DNA from: Lentzea sp. NBRC 102530
Lineage (GTDB): Bacteria; Actinomycetota; Actinomycetes; Mycobacteriales; Pseudonocardiaceae
DNA length: 43,972 nt
Assembly (NCBI RefSeq): GCF_030269365.1
Contig: NZ_BSTF01000024.1
Coordinates: 63,059-107,030, forward strand
Direction of reading: 5' to 3'
Shown here: piece by piece, positions 1-8,334 of the stretch
Layout: each line of letters opens with the position of its first letter
Numbering within the stretch: position 1 is the stretch's first letter
Notes under the pieces: generated by a model
What the model was told of the DNA's origin: nothing
The model's input: only the letters and a program-made list of their open reading frames with translations
The model's database searches: none
Program-made: the position numbers and the translations under genes

Positions 1-1672
1 GAGCCATCGGCGGCATCATCGGCATACCACCCGTGCCGCCGCCGCTCAGGCCAAGTCCAGGCTGGTCGGTCGTGCCGGGAGTGTTCGTCAGTGGATCACG
101 CAGGTTCGAGGTGTCCAGGTTGGGGGCCGGCGAAAGGCTGCCCGGCGCGTCCACGGCGCCCGGTGGCTCCACCGGGTTGAACGGCGTGAGCTCGGGTGTC
201 TTCCCTCCAGCCCCGCCACCCGTGCCACTACCGGAGCCGCCCGGAATGCTCGGCGGAACAAGCGGCGAGATCGGGTTCACCTTCGGATCGAACGGCGTGA
301 TACCAGGAAGCGTCGGCGTCACACCGCCGATCTGACCGCCCCCGGAGCCGGTATCGCCGGGTCGTGGCAGCGTGGGAGGCGCGGTCGGGTCCAGCTTCGA
401 CAGATCGGGGGTACGCGGGTTCGCACTGCTCGGCGGTGCGATGGACCCGAACGGCGTCGGCGTGGTCAGCGGTGCTGTGGTCGGCGTGAACGAGCCAGGA
501 GCGTCGACCCCTCCAGGGCCGGACAGGTTCGGCGGTGTGACCGAGCCGAGGGTGTCCGGCGGGGTCAGGGTCGGACTCGGGCTCGGGGTCAGCGAGTCGA
601 GGTTCGGGCTTGGCGTCAGCGCGTCGAGGTTCGGGGGCGCCAAGGTCGGAGCGTCGGTCGGGCTGTCTCCCAGCTTGAAAGGTACGGGCGACGTCGGCGG
701 CGGCTCGATGACCGCGGTGTTGGGCGGGTCCTCGATGCTGCCGCTGGGGGGAGGTTGCGTGGTGCCGGTCGGCGGAGGAACGGTGCTCACCAAAGGAGGA
801 TTGTTCTTCGGGGGTCCCGTTTCCCCTTCCGTTCCAGGACCGCTCACCGTCGCGGGAACGTGCTTGGGCAGGCCGCCACCCGTCTCGCCGCTGCCTCCAC
901 CCGTGCTGCCAGGCGGTCCTGTTGTGGCACCACGGGGAGCGCCGACTGGCGTCAACGTGGTGTCGAAGGTGGTGTGCTCGTACTTCTGCGCCAGGGTTTT
1001 CAGCACCTTGCGCATGTCGTTGGTCATCGCCTCGACGACCCTGGGGAACTTGCTGACCTCGACCAGGCCATTCGGCAGGATGACGTCGATAGCCTGACTG
1101 TGGGTCCTGACCGAGGCGTTGTGCAGGAACGCCATGCGCCTGACTTCGCTCGCGTAGTGCAGGTCGATCGCGTGGACGGACTGCCTGGCCCAATCGAGGT
1201 ACTGCCCCGCCTGGTGCAGTTGCAGCGGCACCGGCGCCAGCTGAGCGGCTCCTCCGTCCAACTGCGTCGCATGGTTCAGAAACGCTTGGGCGAACTGGGT
1301 CATCATGATCCGAAACGCTGCGGAGGCCTCGCCTTTCCAGGGCCCGTCTTCTCCCGCAAGTGCTTCCGAGTGCTTGGCGAGCGTCTTGCCGATGGTGTGC
1401 AGCACGGTTTGCACCTCGAGGAAGGTGACGGCTGCGCTCCACAGCGTCTGCGGGTCGGACGGGCCATCGACTAGATCTTCACGCGAGGTGGCGGAGACCG
1501 CGGCTCCGTTCCAGATCGAGGCCTTGATCGCCTTCCAGTCCCACTTGTCGTAGTCGCCCCTGGTGAGACCATCCTGTTCGGAGCGCGCGATGAGCTCGCC
1601 CTGCGGTCCGACTCTGAACCCGTTGGGCGCGTTGCCCTGGTCGTCGGGAGGGCTCGTCGGTTGATCACCCAT
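1..1672 (-). CDS. PPE/WXG-like type VII secretion substrate with Pro/Gly-rich tail (3' truncated by window edge)
   Basis: The frame starts at ATG 1672-1670 and stays open without a stop to base 1, giving at least 557 codons; the end is outside the window. A GAAGG Shine-Dalgarno (1682-1686) sits 9 nt before the ATG, and the previous gene stops at 1736 in the same frame, which fixes the 5' limit. Residues 1-240 look alpha-helical and hold a WXG element, W112-K113-G114, followed by an Ala/Phe-rich helix, as in WXG100 and PPE-type substrates. From about residue 243 the protein is a low-complexity Pro/Thr/Gly/Ser tail with PNLDxLTPSP-like repeats and, near the left edge, a Met/Pro/Gly stretch. No signal peptide or membrane segment is visible. 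Its place behind two WXG100 genes and an EspC-like gene suggests an ESX-type substrate or surface protein. I do not recognise a named orthologue. Confidence 0.8.
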   Translation of the reverse strand, partial: MGDQPTSPPDDQGNAPNGFRVGPQGELIARSEQDGLTRGDYDKWDWKAIKASIWNGAAVSATSREDLVDGPSDPQTLWSAAVTFLEVQTVLHTIGKTLAKHSEALAGEDGPWKGEASAAFRIMMTQFAQAFLNHATQLDGGAAQLAPVPLQLHQAGQYLDWARQSVHAIDLHYASEVRRMAFLHNASVRTHSQAIDVILPNGLVEVSKFPRVVEAMTNDMRKVLKTLAQKYEHTTFDTTLTPVGAPRGATTGPPGSTGGGSGETGGGLPKHVPATVSGPGTEGETGPPKNNPPLVSTVPPPTGTTQPPPSGSIEDPPNTAVIEPPPTSPVPFKLGDSPTDAPTLAPPNLDALTPSPNLDSLTPSPSPTLTPPDTLGSVTPPNLSGPGGVDAPGSFTPTTAPLTTPTPFGSIAPPSSANPRTPDLSKLDPTAPPTLPRPGDTGSGGGQIGGVTPTLPGITPFDPKVNPISPLVPPSIPGGSGSGTGGGAGGKTPELTPFNPVEPPGAVDAPGSLSPAPNLDTSNLRDPLTNTPGTTDQPGLGLSGGGTGGMPMMPPMA

Positions 1673-1735
1673 GGTGAGTTGCCTTCGCGTGAGACAGGGC
1701 CGGAACCGGGACTGGTGGGAACGACAGGTGACGAA

Positions 1736-2362
1736 TCAGATCGACGGCGAGGTCGTCGTCGGCGGTGAGGTCGTCGTGGTAGGCGGCGTCGTCGTCGGGC
1801 CGCCGGTCGTCGTCGTTGGCAGCGTCGAGACGGGAGGCGCGGACAGGACGTCCGCTCCGCCGACCGCCTTGGTGATCTCCGGCCTGGCGGCGTGGAGAAC
1901 TTCCAGAAGGTCGTCCCCTGTCGCCTTGTTCAACTCCTCGGAGTTGGTGACGGTGAGCGCGAACGCCTCCAGGTCATCCGCGCTCAGTTTGAAAGCGTGA
2001 ATCGCCTGAACGACGAACTCCCTGGTTGACCCGTGAATCGAAGGAGAACCGTTGACTCCGACCACCTTCGAGGTCAGCTCCTTCGCGTCGTAGAACCCGC
2101 CAGGAGCCAGCCGAACGCCGTCGAGCTTCGGCAGCAGCCCGCGCAGCCAGCTCTCGAACGTCCTGAGATTCCCGGCGAAATGCCGCAGCGCATCGGTGTT
2201 CACCCGGATGTCGGTGCCGCCACCCTCGCCGGTGGTGGGCGATCGAGGCGGCTGGTAGACCCCCGCCAGACGATCGTCGGGCCGCCCTTTCCACTCCCCT
2301 ACCGACTCGTTGAACTCGCCGGTGTATTTGTTGGGCACTGCGTTGTTGTAGTCAAATCCCAC
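1736..2362 (-). CDS. EspC-like helical protein with Thr/Pro-rich C-terminal tail
   Basis: I choose GTG 2362-2360 as the start because a perfect AAGGAG (2369-2374) lies 6 nt upstream. A longer frame could begin at 2446, but that start falls inside a hairpin and lacks a ribosome site. The product is 208 residues. After a polar N-terminus (MGFDYNNAVPNKYTG), the segment IRVNTDALRHFAGNLRTFESWL and the following helices resemble EspC/WXG100-type ESX-associated proteins; this is family resemblance only. The last 35 or so residues are a Thr/Pro tail (TTTT and PPTTTT blocks), which probably forms an extended or surface-exposed segment. No signal peptide or membrane segment is seen. It lies between the WXG100 pair and the PPE-like gene, with a 63-nt gap to the latter. 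The function is unknown; secretion with the WXG100 proteins is inferred from context. Confidence 0.75.
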   Translation of the reverse strand: MGFDYNNAVPNKYTGEFNESVGEWKGRPDDRLAGVYQPPRSPTTGEGGGTDIRVNTDALRHFAGNLRTFESWLRGLLPKLDGVRLAPGGFYDAKELTSKVVGVNGSPSIHGSTREFVVQAIHAFKLSADDLEAFALTVTNSEELNKATGDDLLEVLHAARPEITKAVGGADVLSAPPVSTLPTTTTGGPTTTPPTTTTSPPTTTSPSI

Positions 2363-2368
2363 AATGCA

Positions 2369-2374
2369 CTCCTT
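2369..2374 (-). promoter_or_regulatory. Ribosome binding site that sets the GTG start at 2362
   Basis: On the minus strand AAGGAG is followed by 6 nt and GTG. It is the only strong site near the 5' end of this gene and argues against the longer reading from 2446. Confidence 0.8.
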
Positions 2375-2418
2375 GTTCGTTCCGTCGAGCAGTCGCTCCG
2401 AGACGGCAGAGCGGGCGA

Positions 2419-2448
2419 CCGTGATGCCGCAGAGAAGCGGCATCACGG
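2419..2448 (-). promoter_or_regulatory. 12-bp perfect hairpin between the WXG100 pair and the EspC-like gene
   Basis: CCGTGATGCCGC and its exact reverse complement are separated by a 6-nt loop (2431-2436). The hairpin starts 15 nt after the stop of the second WXG100 gene and ends about 45 nt before the AAGGAG of the next gene. There is no T-run after it, so it may be an attenuator, an mRNA 3'-end stabiliser or a U-less terminator. Any of these would favour high WXG100 expression over the downstream genes. It is visible directly; its role is inferred. Confidence 0.7.
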
Positions 2449-2462
2449 GCTCGCCGAATTCC

Positions 2463-2753
2463 TCAGCTTCCCCAGCGCTTCATTCCGTTGCGCTCGGTCA
2501 TCGCGTACTGGACGCCGATGTCGTTGAGCGCGCCCTTCACACTTTCCAGCGTCATCGGCATACGAGCCGCCGCGGCGTCCCACTGCTGCTTCGCGCTGAC
2601 GTAGCTGAGCTTGGCTCCGTCGGACCAGTCGTACAGAAGCTTCTGCACCTGGGCGTCCATTCGCTCCAGCTCGTCCCTGAGCTGCTTCGAGACGGTGGCC
2701 ATGTGCTGACAGAAGGCGTCAGCCTGGGCCCGGTTGAACGTGTAGGTGGTCAA
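2463..2753 (-). CDS. WXG100 (ESAT-6-like) protein with Asp in place of the WXG glycine
   Basis: This is a 96-residue helical-hairpin protein, the usual WXG100 size. The start is TTG 2753-2751: AAAGGA (2761-2766) lies 7 nt upstream and an in-frame stop lies just beyond it. The turn reads W43-S44-D45-G46, where the family normally has W-x-G. Spacing is otherwise that of EsxA (from memory: W43, Y51, W58, D59), since this protein also has Y51 and W58-D59. The C-terminus carries YAMTE, a fit to the YxxxD/E type VII secretion signal. It lies 44 nt behind the other WXG100 gene, so the two probably form a heterodimer exported by an ESX-type system. No ESX ATPase or membrane component is in the window, so the cognate machine is unknown. 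Confidence 0.9.
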   Translation of the reverse strand: MTTYTFNRAQADAFCQHMATVSKQLRDELERMDAQVQKLLYDWSDGAKLSYVSAKQQWDAAAARMPMTLESVKGALNDIGVQYAMTERNGMKRWGS

Positions 2754-2797
2754 GTCACTATCCTTTCAAGGAATTCGCCGGCCAGAGTCAGGTTCGA

Positions 2798-3127
2798 CTA
2801 GAAGCCGTCGAGGCCAGCGTTCGCACCGACTGGAAGGGACGTGGCGATACGAGCGTTCTCGTCCTCACTCGCCTGGATTTCCTTGCTGTTCATCTGCATG
2901 TCGGCAGCCATCTGCCCCAACAGGCCGTTGATCGTCCTGCAATCCGCCATCCATCGCGCCACCGCGTTCTGGAACGCACTGGCCGCGTTACCGGTCCAGG
3001 TACCCGAAAGATCGACCAACGCACGATGAACGCTGCTCGCGCTCTGCTCCGAGAAAGCCTTGGTGCTGAGGAAGTGCTCAGCAGCCTTGTGCATTCCCGG
3101 CGTCGTGGTTGACACAGTTCCGGACAT
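2798..3127 (-). CDS. WXG100 (ESAT-6-like) protein
   Basis: ATG 3127-3125 is preceded by a perfect AAGGAG (3135-3140) with a 7-nt spacer. The 109-residue product has the two-helix WXG100 layout: GTW44-T45-G46-NAASAF at the turn, then a second helix ending in charged residues. No YxxxD/E motif is evident at its C-terminus, whereas its partner gene has one; WXG100 heterodimers often carry the signal on one subunit. Its strong ribosome site and first position behind the terminator at 3347-3388 mark it as the head of the small left-hand operon. Location is expected to be cytoplasmic and then secreted as a dimer. The family call is firm; partner and secretion route are inferred. Confidence 0.92.
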   Translation of the reverse strand: MSGTVSTTTPGMHKAAEHFLSTKAFSEQSASSVHRALVDLSGTWTGNAASAFQNAVARWMADCRTINGLLGQMAADMQMNSKEIQASEDENARIATSLPVGANAGLDGF

Positions 3128-3346
3128 TTATCATCTCCTTGTCAAAGCTGGATCAGACGACGGGTTGCACCGCCGTGTCCAAGCCCACCACGAGAATCAC
3201 GGCTGCGGCAGCCCCTCCGCCACCCAACTGCCCTTGAGGTCCCCCCGCCCAGCACGTTCACCCTTGCCCGAACCACGGGCGCGAATAGTTCCGCACGGCA
3301 GCGACCACGAGCGCCGTAACACTGGGAAACACGAACAAAACGACAA
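3128..3346 (-). promoter_or_regulatory. Leader/promoter region of the WXG100 operon
   Basis: The gap between the terminator and the first WXG100 gene must hold the promoter for the left-hand operon. I see the AAGGAG at 3135-3140 but no convincing -35/-10 pair. The closest is a TTGGAC-like hexamer with a poor -10. No coding frame with a ribosome site is visible; a 103-codon frame crossing this gap (3197-3508) runs through the terminator hairpin and I treat it as noise. The whole gene-free stretch is 3128-3485. Confidence 0.4.
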
Positions 3347-3388
3347 CGGCCGACCGAGTCTGAGCAGATGCTCAGGCTCGGTCGGCCG
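3347..3388 (-). terminator. Rho-independent terminator after the type VII secretion-associated gene
   Basis: The arms at 3347-3366 and 3369-3388 are 20 nt each and complementary apart from one position (wobble on the plus strand). On the minus strand the stem is followed by TTGTCGTTTTGTTCG, a T-rich run. It begins about 100 nt after the stop at 3486 and separates the giant-gene group from the WXG100 operon. Confidence 0.85.
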
Positions 3389-3485
3389 ACGGCTTGGCCG
3401 GCACGGAGCCGGATCGTGCCGATGGCGGGCAGGCGACATCAAGGCGCGACGACGTTCCCCGCGCCGCCAGGAGAGTCGCGAGAGC

Positions 3486-4220
3486 TCAGCTCTGGCCGGA
3501 GACGCCATCCTCAGGAGCGCTGCCCGTGGGAGCGCTGCCTGCCTCGTCCACGGCGCTCTCCTGGCGCTCCGGCAGGTCTACGACATCGACGACGGCCCCT
3601 GGGGGGCTCCACGGCGCCACCTGGAGATCGGTGGCCTCCTGATGCTCCGCGTACAGCTCAGCGGCCCGTTCGTCGTCCAGCATCAACGTCTCGCGGATGA
3701 AGTCACCGGTCAGGCGTACGGCCGCGGGACTTCCGGGGTTGAAGAACACGTCGATGCCATCCGCGAGCAGCACGACCAGTTCCTCCAGGTCGATCCGCCG
3801 CCAGTCCGGCGCGCTCACCCGCTGCCGGTGCAGTTCGCCGGTGGCGATGACGACACACTGAAGCTGATCGGGAGAGTTCATGATCAGCGGGCGGCCGTCG
3901 CCGTTCATCGCGATGTCGAACAGGGAGTCCCGCAGCATGAGCTGGATGTGCTCGGCCTCCGCCCGTTGCTGCATCACCAGCCTCAGCACGGCGTCCAGCG
4001 GGTCCGTGGGCGATTCGGCGTCCGATGGCACGTGTTCGGGATTCGCGCGGAACTTTCCCAGTGTCCCGTCGCTTTCGACGGGCCACATCCCCACCACGGC
4101 TTCGATCGGCGGCGTCTCGTCCTCTGTCTTCGGGTGCCACGCCGGGTCCATGAGGAGGAACCAGTTCTCCATCGCACCAGCTGGTTCGGTGTCCTGCGAT
4201 GTGTCGGTCACGGTGTCCAT
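3486..4220 (-). CDS. Type VII secretion system-associated protein (SseB-like)
   Basis: I choose ATG 4220-4218 because GAGGA lies 6 nt upstream; the frame can be extended to 4331 but that part has no ribosome site. The product is 244 residues, acidic and soluble, with no signal peptide or membrane segment. The N-terminal half (NWFLLMDPAWHPK, then VVGMWPVESDGTLGKFRANPEHVP and SPTDPLDAVLRLV) matches what I recall of actinobacterial proteins annotated as type VII secretion system-associated. The C-terminal half (CVVIATGELHRQRV, LADGIDVFFNPGSPAAVRL) looks like an SseB-type fold. The last 40 residues are a low-complexity acidic/Pro tail. It is the third gene of the giant-gene group and is followed by a strong terminator. 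It could act as a chaperone or adaptor for the giant proteins; this is inference. Confidence 0.7.
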   Translation of the reverse strand: MDTVTDTSQDTEPAGAMENWFLLMDPAWHPKTEDETPPIEAVVGMWPVESDGTLGKFRANPEHVPSDAESPTDPLDAVLRLVMQQRAEAEHIQLMLRDSLFDIAMNGDGRPLIMNSPDQLQCVVIATGELHRQRVSAPDWRRIDLEELVVLLADGIDVFFNPGSPAAVRLTGDFIRETLMLDDERAAELYAEHQEATDLQVAPWSPPGAVVDVVDLPERQESAVDEAGSAPTGSAPEDGVSGQS

Positions 4221-4491
4221 GACGATTCCTCGCTCCTCAGGATGCAGGTCCTCCAGGAAGGACAACGGCTGGACCGAGTTTCCCACGGGGCGGGAACCAC
4301 TGCCGCGCACAGTGCACGACCACCCCGCCACAACTGCCTCTACTACCCGCTGTCAGGGATTGCGTCTCATTTCGAGCTCCCGGCGTTCGCGCCGAGTGCC
4401 GAGTGCTGATGCGCAATACCGCGCCCTGGGACGCCCTCAACCCAAGAATCGTTCGCGCGACTCGCGGGGGGCGGACTCCGCCAAGCCACCG
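4221..4491 (-). other. Intergenic region between the lone-module gene and the type VII secretion-associated gene
   Basis: The gap is 271 nt. A short GGCGG-AGT-CCGCC hairpin lies just after the stop of the upstream gene (around 4470-4482) with no T-run. I find no clear promoter and no small gene with a ribosome site. Read-through from the giant gene group or a weak local promoter are both possible. Confidence 0.4.
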
Positions 4492-7400
4492 CTATGGAAG
4501 GAGCGTCGGGTCTCCCCCGGCGGAGCTCGCGAACGACCGCAGTTCCAGATCGCTGATCTCCACCCGAATGCTCCTGGTCTCATCCGCTTCCCACATCGTG
4601 AGAAGGAACGCGTCGGAGTGGAGCTGCGTCAATGGCGAAGTCGCCTGGGACATCACCACAAGACGCACGGGAACGCGCGAGTTCGACACCTGGTTGCGGA
4701 AGGCAGGCGACCTGAACACCACCTCGGCGAACTCCTCGCCGCCAAGCACCTTGCCGTCGACCAGGAACCCGCGGCCGACACCGGTCACCATGACCTTGAA
4801 CTCCTTCTCCCCTGTCGCGGGCAAGGACTTGTACAGCGCTTCCCACAGCGGCGTGTCCCACCGGACGCCCTCGTTGAAGCTCAGCCCGCCCGCCGCGTTC
4901 TCCGACGGCGGATGCCCCTCTCCCCTGCGGGAGTGGGAAAGCGCCTGGAAGGCTCCGGCCACTTCGTAGGTCCAGGTATTCAGGTACTCCGACTGCTCCT
5001 CCGGCTGCGACTGGGAGAACTCGGGAATCGCTTGCAAAGCCGACTGACCGAGTTCGGCGTGCGGAACGTCGACCTCCACGAGAGCCGACACGTCGGTCCC
5101 TGCCGCGGACTCACTCGTCGCCGTCCGGATCGGGATCAGCGAGAGGTCGAACTCCATGCCCACGGCGCGGTACCGCTCGGCACTCGCCATCAGCGCACGC
5201 AGCAACTCGTGGCGCACAGCCGATGTCCCGGCGGTCGCGGGGTCTTCCAGCCTGCGTCGCTTCCCTCTGCCGTACGCGGCACCGTCGCGCGTGCTCCCCC
5301 GCGCCTGGATGCTGACCGAGGGCAGCGGCGCGCCATTGCGCAGTCGCCACCACACCACCGGAACAAGAGCGTCCGCGACAGCGCTCAGCTCACTCAGCGC
5401 CGTCTGATCGACGCTGGTCCCACTCCGCCCGAGCGACATGGCCACGGCGTCGAACTCACTGACGACCAGTGCGCTCAACGGAACTTTCGGCGGGACGGTG
5501 CCGGGCTGGGCCGACACCCGGAGATATGAGCCCCCGTCCGTCACCGCCAGTGACTGGCCTTCCCCGAAAGTGACCTTGCCGGTCGCGGCGAAGACAGGGC
5601 TCAGACCACCGTTCCAGGCTCGGGCGAACGAGGCGGCGGCACCACTGTCACTCTGCCCGGAATAGGACCGGCAGGCGAGCAGGATGACAGCCGTGTCCGC
5701 ATCAAGATGAGCATCGACGAAATGTCCGGAGTGCCGCACGATAGTGGCCAGAGTCGCACCGGGAACAGTGAACTTGTCACCCACCTGCAACGGACGATCC
5801 GACGTGAGCGCTACCGCCATCCCTTCGGGAGTGCCGTGCGTCTCGATCATGTACTGCGACTTCACGCCATCGTTCCACGGCGTCAGGTGGTGAACAGCGC
5901 GAAGCAACGGGCTGCCGTCCTGACCAAATCCGGCGTCTTCCACCTCACCGTAGATCATCGTGCCGGCGCCGCGTTTTTCCTGCCAGACGAGCGCGTTGTA
6001 GTAGGCGTCCTTCAGGTCGGCCGAAAAAGACATCCCGGCGGTGTCGAGACGCTCACCGACGACAGGGCGATAACTGAGTACCGCACCGGAGCGCTCCGGA
6101 TAGGCTGATTTCGCGTGCAGGATGAACGGGGCCCGGCCGGAGTGAATCCTACCGCCACTTTCAAGGGTGATCGCGTCCTGCGCCGTCAGCACATTCCGGT
6201 GATAGGTGAGCGCTCGTAGCTCGTTCGCGAACCCCTCCGCATCGGGTACGGCTCCGTCGAGTGACGCGAGGGCGATCGGTTTCGCCAGTGTAAGACTCAG
6301 GCGTGAACGCAGCCCACGATCAGCCCTCAGCACCCTGGCCAACTCGGCTGCGGACACCGTTATGCCCGCACCGTCCACGCGCTCGACGTGATAGCCGCAT
6401 CCGCCGTTTTCCAGTGCTGCCAGAATCAGGAACGGAGGACCCACGCCCGAATCACCGGTCTGCTCCGCGCCGAACGGAACCTCCACCGACGCACTTCCGT
6501 TCCAGTACGAGTACGTCCTCATGGTGCGCGACCTGACCGCCAAACCCCACCTCGTCGCCGCCGCGAGCTTCGACCGGTCGCCGGGTGAACGCACGAACCA
6601 CGCCACCGTCTGACCAGCAGAGTTCAGCAACGCGTCGGTCTTGAGATCCCCTGCCCGCAACACCGACACCAGCGTCAACCCCGGTTCGCCTCCACCATCA
6701 CCGAGCAGACCGTCGGCCCCGGCCACCGCCCCCACCGCGAACACATCGCGGAAGTCTTTACCCACCCTCAACTCACCCGCGAAATCAAACCCCAGCCCAC
6801 CGAAGTTGACCCGCTCACCACTACGCGCACCCACCAGTACCACCGGCCGTCCCGGCTCCGCCATCAACGCACTCTCAAACTCGGCATTCCCGCGCAACAA
6901 CCGCGCCAAAACACCCCCACCCACCTCATGAACAACCCCGCCCTCCCCCGCTACCTCCGCGAACGTGCCATCCACCGAATCCACGACCACAAACAGCGGA
7001 GTACGGCCGCTCAACCGCGCCACGCCGTCGACCGACACCGATCCGGACGCCACCGCATCCCTGAACAACACCATCCGCCGTGCCGACTCCATCGACGACG
7101 GCACACCGAACACCGAATCCATCACCAGCATCCGCACGCCCGATGGCACGCTTTCCCCCAGTACCCGCCCCACCGGAACACGGGGAACAGGCCATCCGTC
7201 CGCCGCCTCCAACGGCCCCTCATAGTCGTAAACGTGCAACGACCCCGCCAGGCCCAGCAACGCTTTCACAAACCTCGCGTTCACCATGTCGCCGGACGAA
7301 CTGTCCGCCCGAGAAATGAACAACAGCAACGGCGGGCGCTTCACCCGCCTCAGCACCAAACTCCCGAACAAACTCGACCCGAACACCAGCCGAGCCGCTT

Positions 7401-8334
7401 CCTCGGGAGACAGGAGCCTTCTCATCCCGTTCGTCACCGACAAGGCGAGTGACCCGTTCCAGTTCTCCAGGTAGAGAGGCACTGGCCGCACCCGCTGACC
7501 CGTCGTCGCCAGCGCCCACTCCCCGAGCGTCCACTCCTCCTTGGAGGTCCGGTCATCGTGGACGGCGACCACTCTGAGACTCTCGTCCGCGACGGACCGG
7601 CTCAGGCTCGCCATGACGTCCCAGGCCTGGTTCGTGGCAACGGACCCCATGCCGACCACGGTGCCGTTCCGCGAGCACAGCGGCTTCCAGGTGATCGACT
7701 CCGGCTGGAGCCGGGTCTTCACGGGCACGAAGTCGTCGAGGCTCGTCGACGCCTCCACGATGCGCGGTCGTTCCGGAGACCCCAACGCGTCGGCGAACGC
7801 CCGCACCTCGGAGTGGTCCGCCGCCGTCGTCCCTGCTCCGTCCCAGACCAGGCGCACCGGTACCGTGGACTCCCCCGCGTGCTCCTGGAAGTGGGGAGAC
7901 CCGCTCACCAGTCCGGCGAAGGCGACTCCGCCGAGCGGTGATCCGTTGACCAGGAACTTCCCTTCCCCTGCCCGCACGAAGACGTAGAAGGCGCCCGACT
8001 CACCGGGTGCGGACGCGTAGAGAGCCCGCCAGTGCGTGTCTCGGGAACCGTCGCCGACACTGTCGAAGCTCAGTCCGCCCGCCACACGCCCGTTCGGCTG
8101 ATGGCGCACCGCCCCGGCGAACTCCGGCGGATCAGCGCTCGTGTCCTCCACCATGCTCTCTGGCGAGCTGAGCGGGAACACGTCCTGCGCCTGTTCGATC
8201 GGTGCGGGACCTGGCTCGGTTCCCGGCATCGACGTCGACGCGGTGCGGCGCTCCAACGCCAGAGGAGGAGGTGGCATGAGTTCCGACCTCTCAGGCTCCG
8301 CTCCGCCTGTCGTCACCGCTCCTTCGTCTGCCAC
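4492..8334 (-). CDS. Free-standing His/Cys module protein (paralogue of module F of the giant protein)
   Basis: The open frame encodes up to 1,280 residues from GTG 8334. Two later starts are possible: GTG 8316, which forms GTGA with the stop of the giant gene, and ATG 8277, which has AGAGG 9 nt upstream. After a Pro/acidic linker, residues about 82-1132 are one complete module (G) of the kind repeated in the giant protein. It opens with RVAGGLSFDSVGDG and ends with AFQALSHSRRGEGHPPSE. The His/Cys pair is H833 (codon 5836-5838, in THG) and C888 (codon 5671-5673, in LLAC). Residues about 1144-1280 are a truncated second module head. Unlike the giant protein it has two other cysteines (in KPLCSRNG and NGGCGYH). 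It may arise from tandem duplication of module F plus its truncated head. No membrane segment or signal peptide is seen. A cysteine-peptidase role is inferred only from the His/Cys pair. Confidence 0.8.
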   Translation of the reverse strand: MADEGAVTTGGAEPERSELMPPPPLALERRTASTSMPGTEPGPAPIEQAQDVFPLSSPESMVEDTSADPPEFAGAVRHQPNGRVAGGLSFDSVGDGSRDTHWRALYASAPGESGAFYVFVRAGEGKFLVNGSPLGGVAFAGLVSGSPHFQEHAGESTVPVRLVWDGAGTTAADHSEVRAFADALGSPERPRIVEASTSLDDFVPVKTRLQPESITWKPLCSRNGTVVGMGSVATNQAWDVMASLSRSVADESLRVVAVHDDRTSKEEWTLGEWALATTGQRVRPVPLYLENWNGSLALSVTNGMRRLLSPEEAARLVFGSSLFGSLVLRRVKRPPLLLFISRADSSSGDMVNARFVKALLGLAGSLHVYDYEGPLEAADGWPVPRVPVGRVLGESVPSGVRMLVMDSVFGVPSSMESARRMVLFRDAVASGSVSVDGVARLSGRTPLFVVVDSVDGTFAEVAGEGGVVHEVGGGVLARLLRGNAEFESALMAEPGRPVVLVGARSGERVNFGGLGFDFAGELRVGKDFRDVFAVGAVAGADGLLGDGGGEPGLTLVSVLRAGDLKTDALLNSAGQTVAWFVRSPGDRSKLAAATRWGLAVRSRTMRTYSYWNGSASVEVPFGAEQTGDSGVGPPFLILAALENGGCGYHVERVDGAGITVSAAELARVLRADRGLRSRLSLTLAKPIALASLDGAVPDAEGFANELRALTYHRNVLTAQDAITLESGGRIHSGRAPFILHAKSAYPERSGAVLSYRPVVGERLDTAGMSFSADLKDAYYNALVWQEKRGAGTMIYGEVEDAGFGQDGSPLLRAVHHLTPWNDGVKSQYMIETHGTPEGMAVALTSDRPLQVGDKFTVPGATLATIVRHSGHFVDAHLDADTAVILLACRSYSGQSDSGAAASFARAWNGGLSPVFAATGKVTFGEGQSLAVTDGGSYLRVSAQPGTVPPKVPLSALVVSEFDAVAMSLGRSGTSVDQTALSELSAVADALVPVVWWRLRNGAPLPSVSIQARGSTRDGAAYGRGKRRRLEDPATAGTSAVRHELLRALMASAERYRAVGMEFDLSLIPIRTATSESAAGTDVSALVEVDVPHAELGQSALQAIPEFSQSQPEEQSEYLNTWTYEVAGAFQALSHSRRGEGHPPSENAAGGLSFNEGVRWDTPLWEALYKSLPATGEKEFKVMVTGVGRGFLVDGKVLGGEEFAEVVFRSPAFRNQVSNSRVPVRLVVMSQATSPLTQLHSDAFLLTMWEADETRSIRVEISDLELRSFASSAGGDPTLLP
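8313..8334 (-). promoter_or_regulatory. Overlapping stop/start junction (GTGA) of the giant gene and the lone-module gene
   Basis: The stop TGA of the giant frame (8315-8313) shares two bases with an in-frame GTG of the next gene (8316-8314). AAGGAG lies only 2 nt before that GTG, and another GTG (8334) starts the overlap. The layout suggests translational coupling by termination and reinitiation. The downstream frame is -1 relative to the giant frame and stays open back to 8440, so a -1 frameshift fusion is a less likely alternative. Confidence 0.55.

Noticed and set aside
228..1442. A 404-codon minus-strand frame
   Set aside because: The competing minus frame from ATG 1672 has a ribosome site, a WXG motif and a coherent Pro-rich tail; the 404-codon frame is Arg/His-rich noise.
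1736..2446. The longer start at 2446 for the EspC-like gene
   Set aside because: That start falls inside a perfect hairpin and has no ribosome site, while GTG 2362 has AAGGAG at 6 nt.
3197..3508. A 103-codon minus-strand frame between the secretion-associated gene and the WXG100 pair
   Set aside because: It runs through the terminator hairpin and overlaps the end of the upstream gene, without a ribosome site or a conserved motif.
3486..4331. The longer start at 4331 for the type VII secretion-associated gene
   Set aside because: The extra N-terminal residues have no family resemblance and no ribosome site; ATG 4220 has GAGGA at 6 nt.
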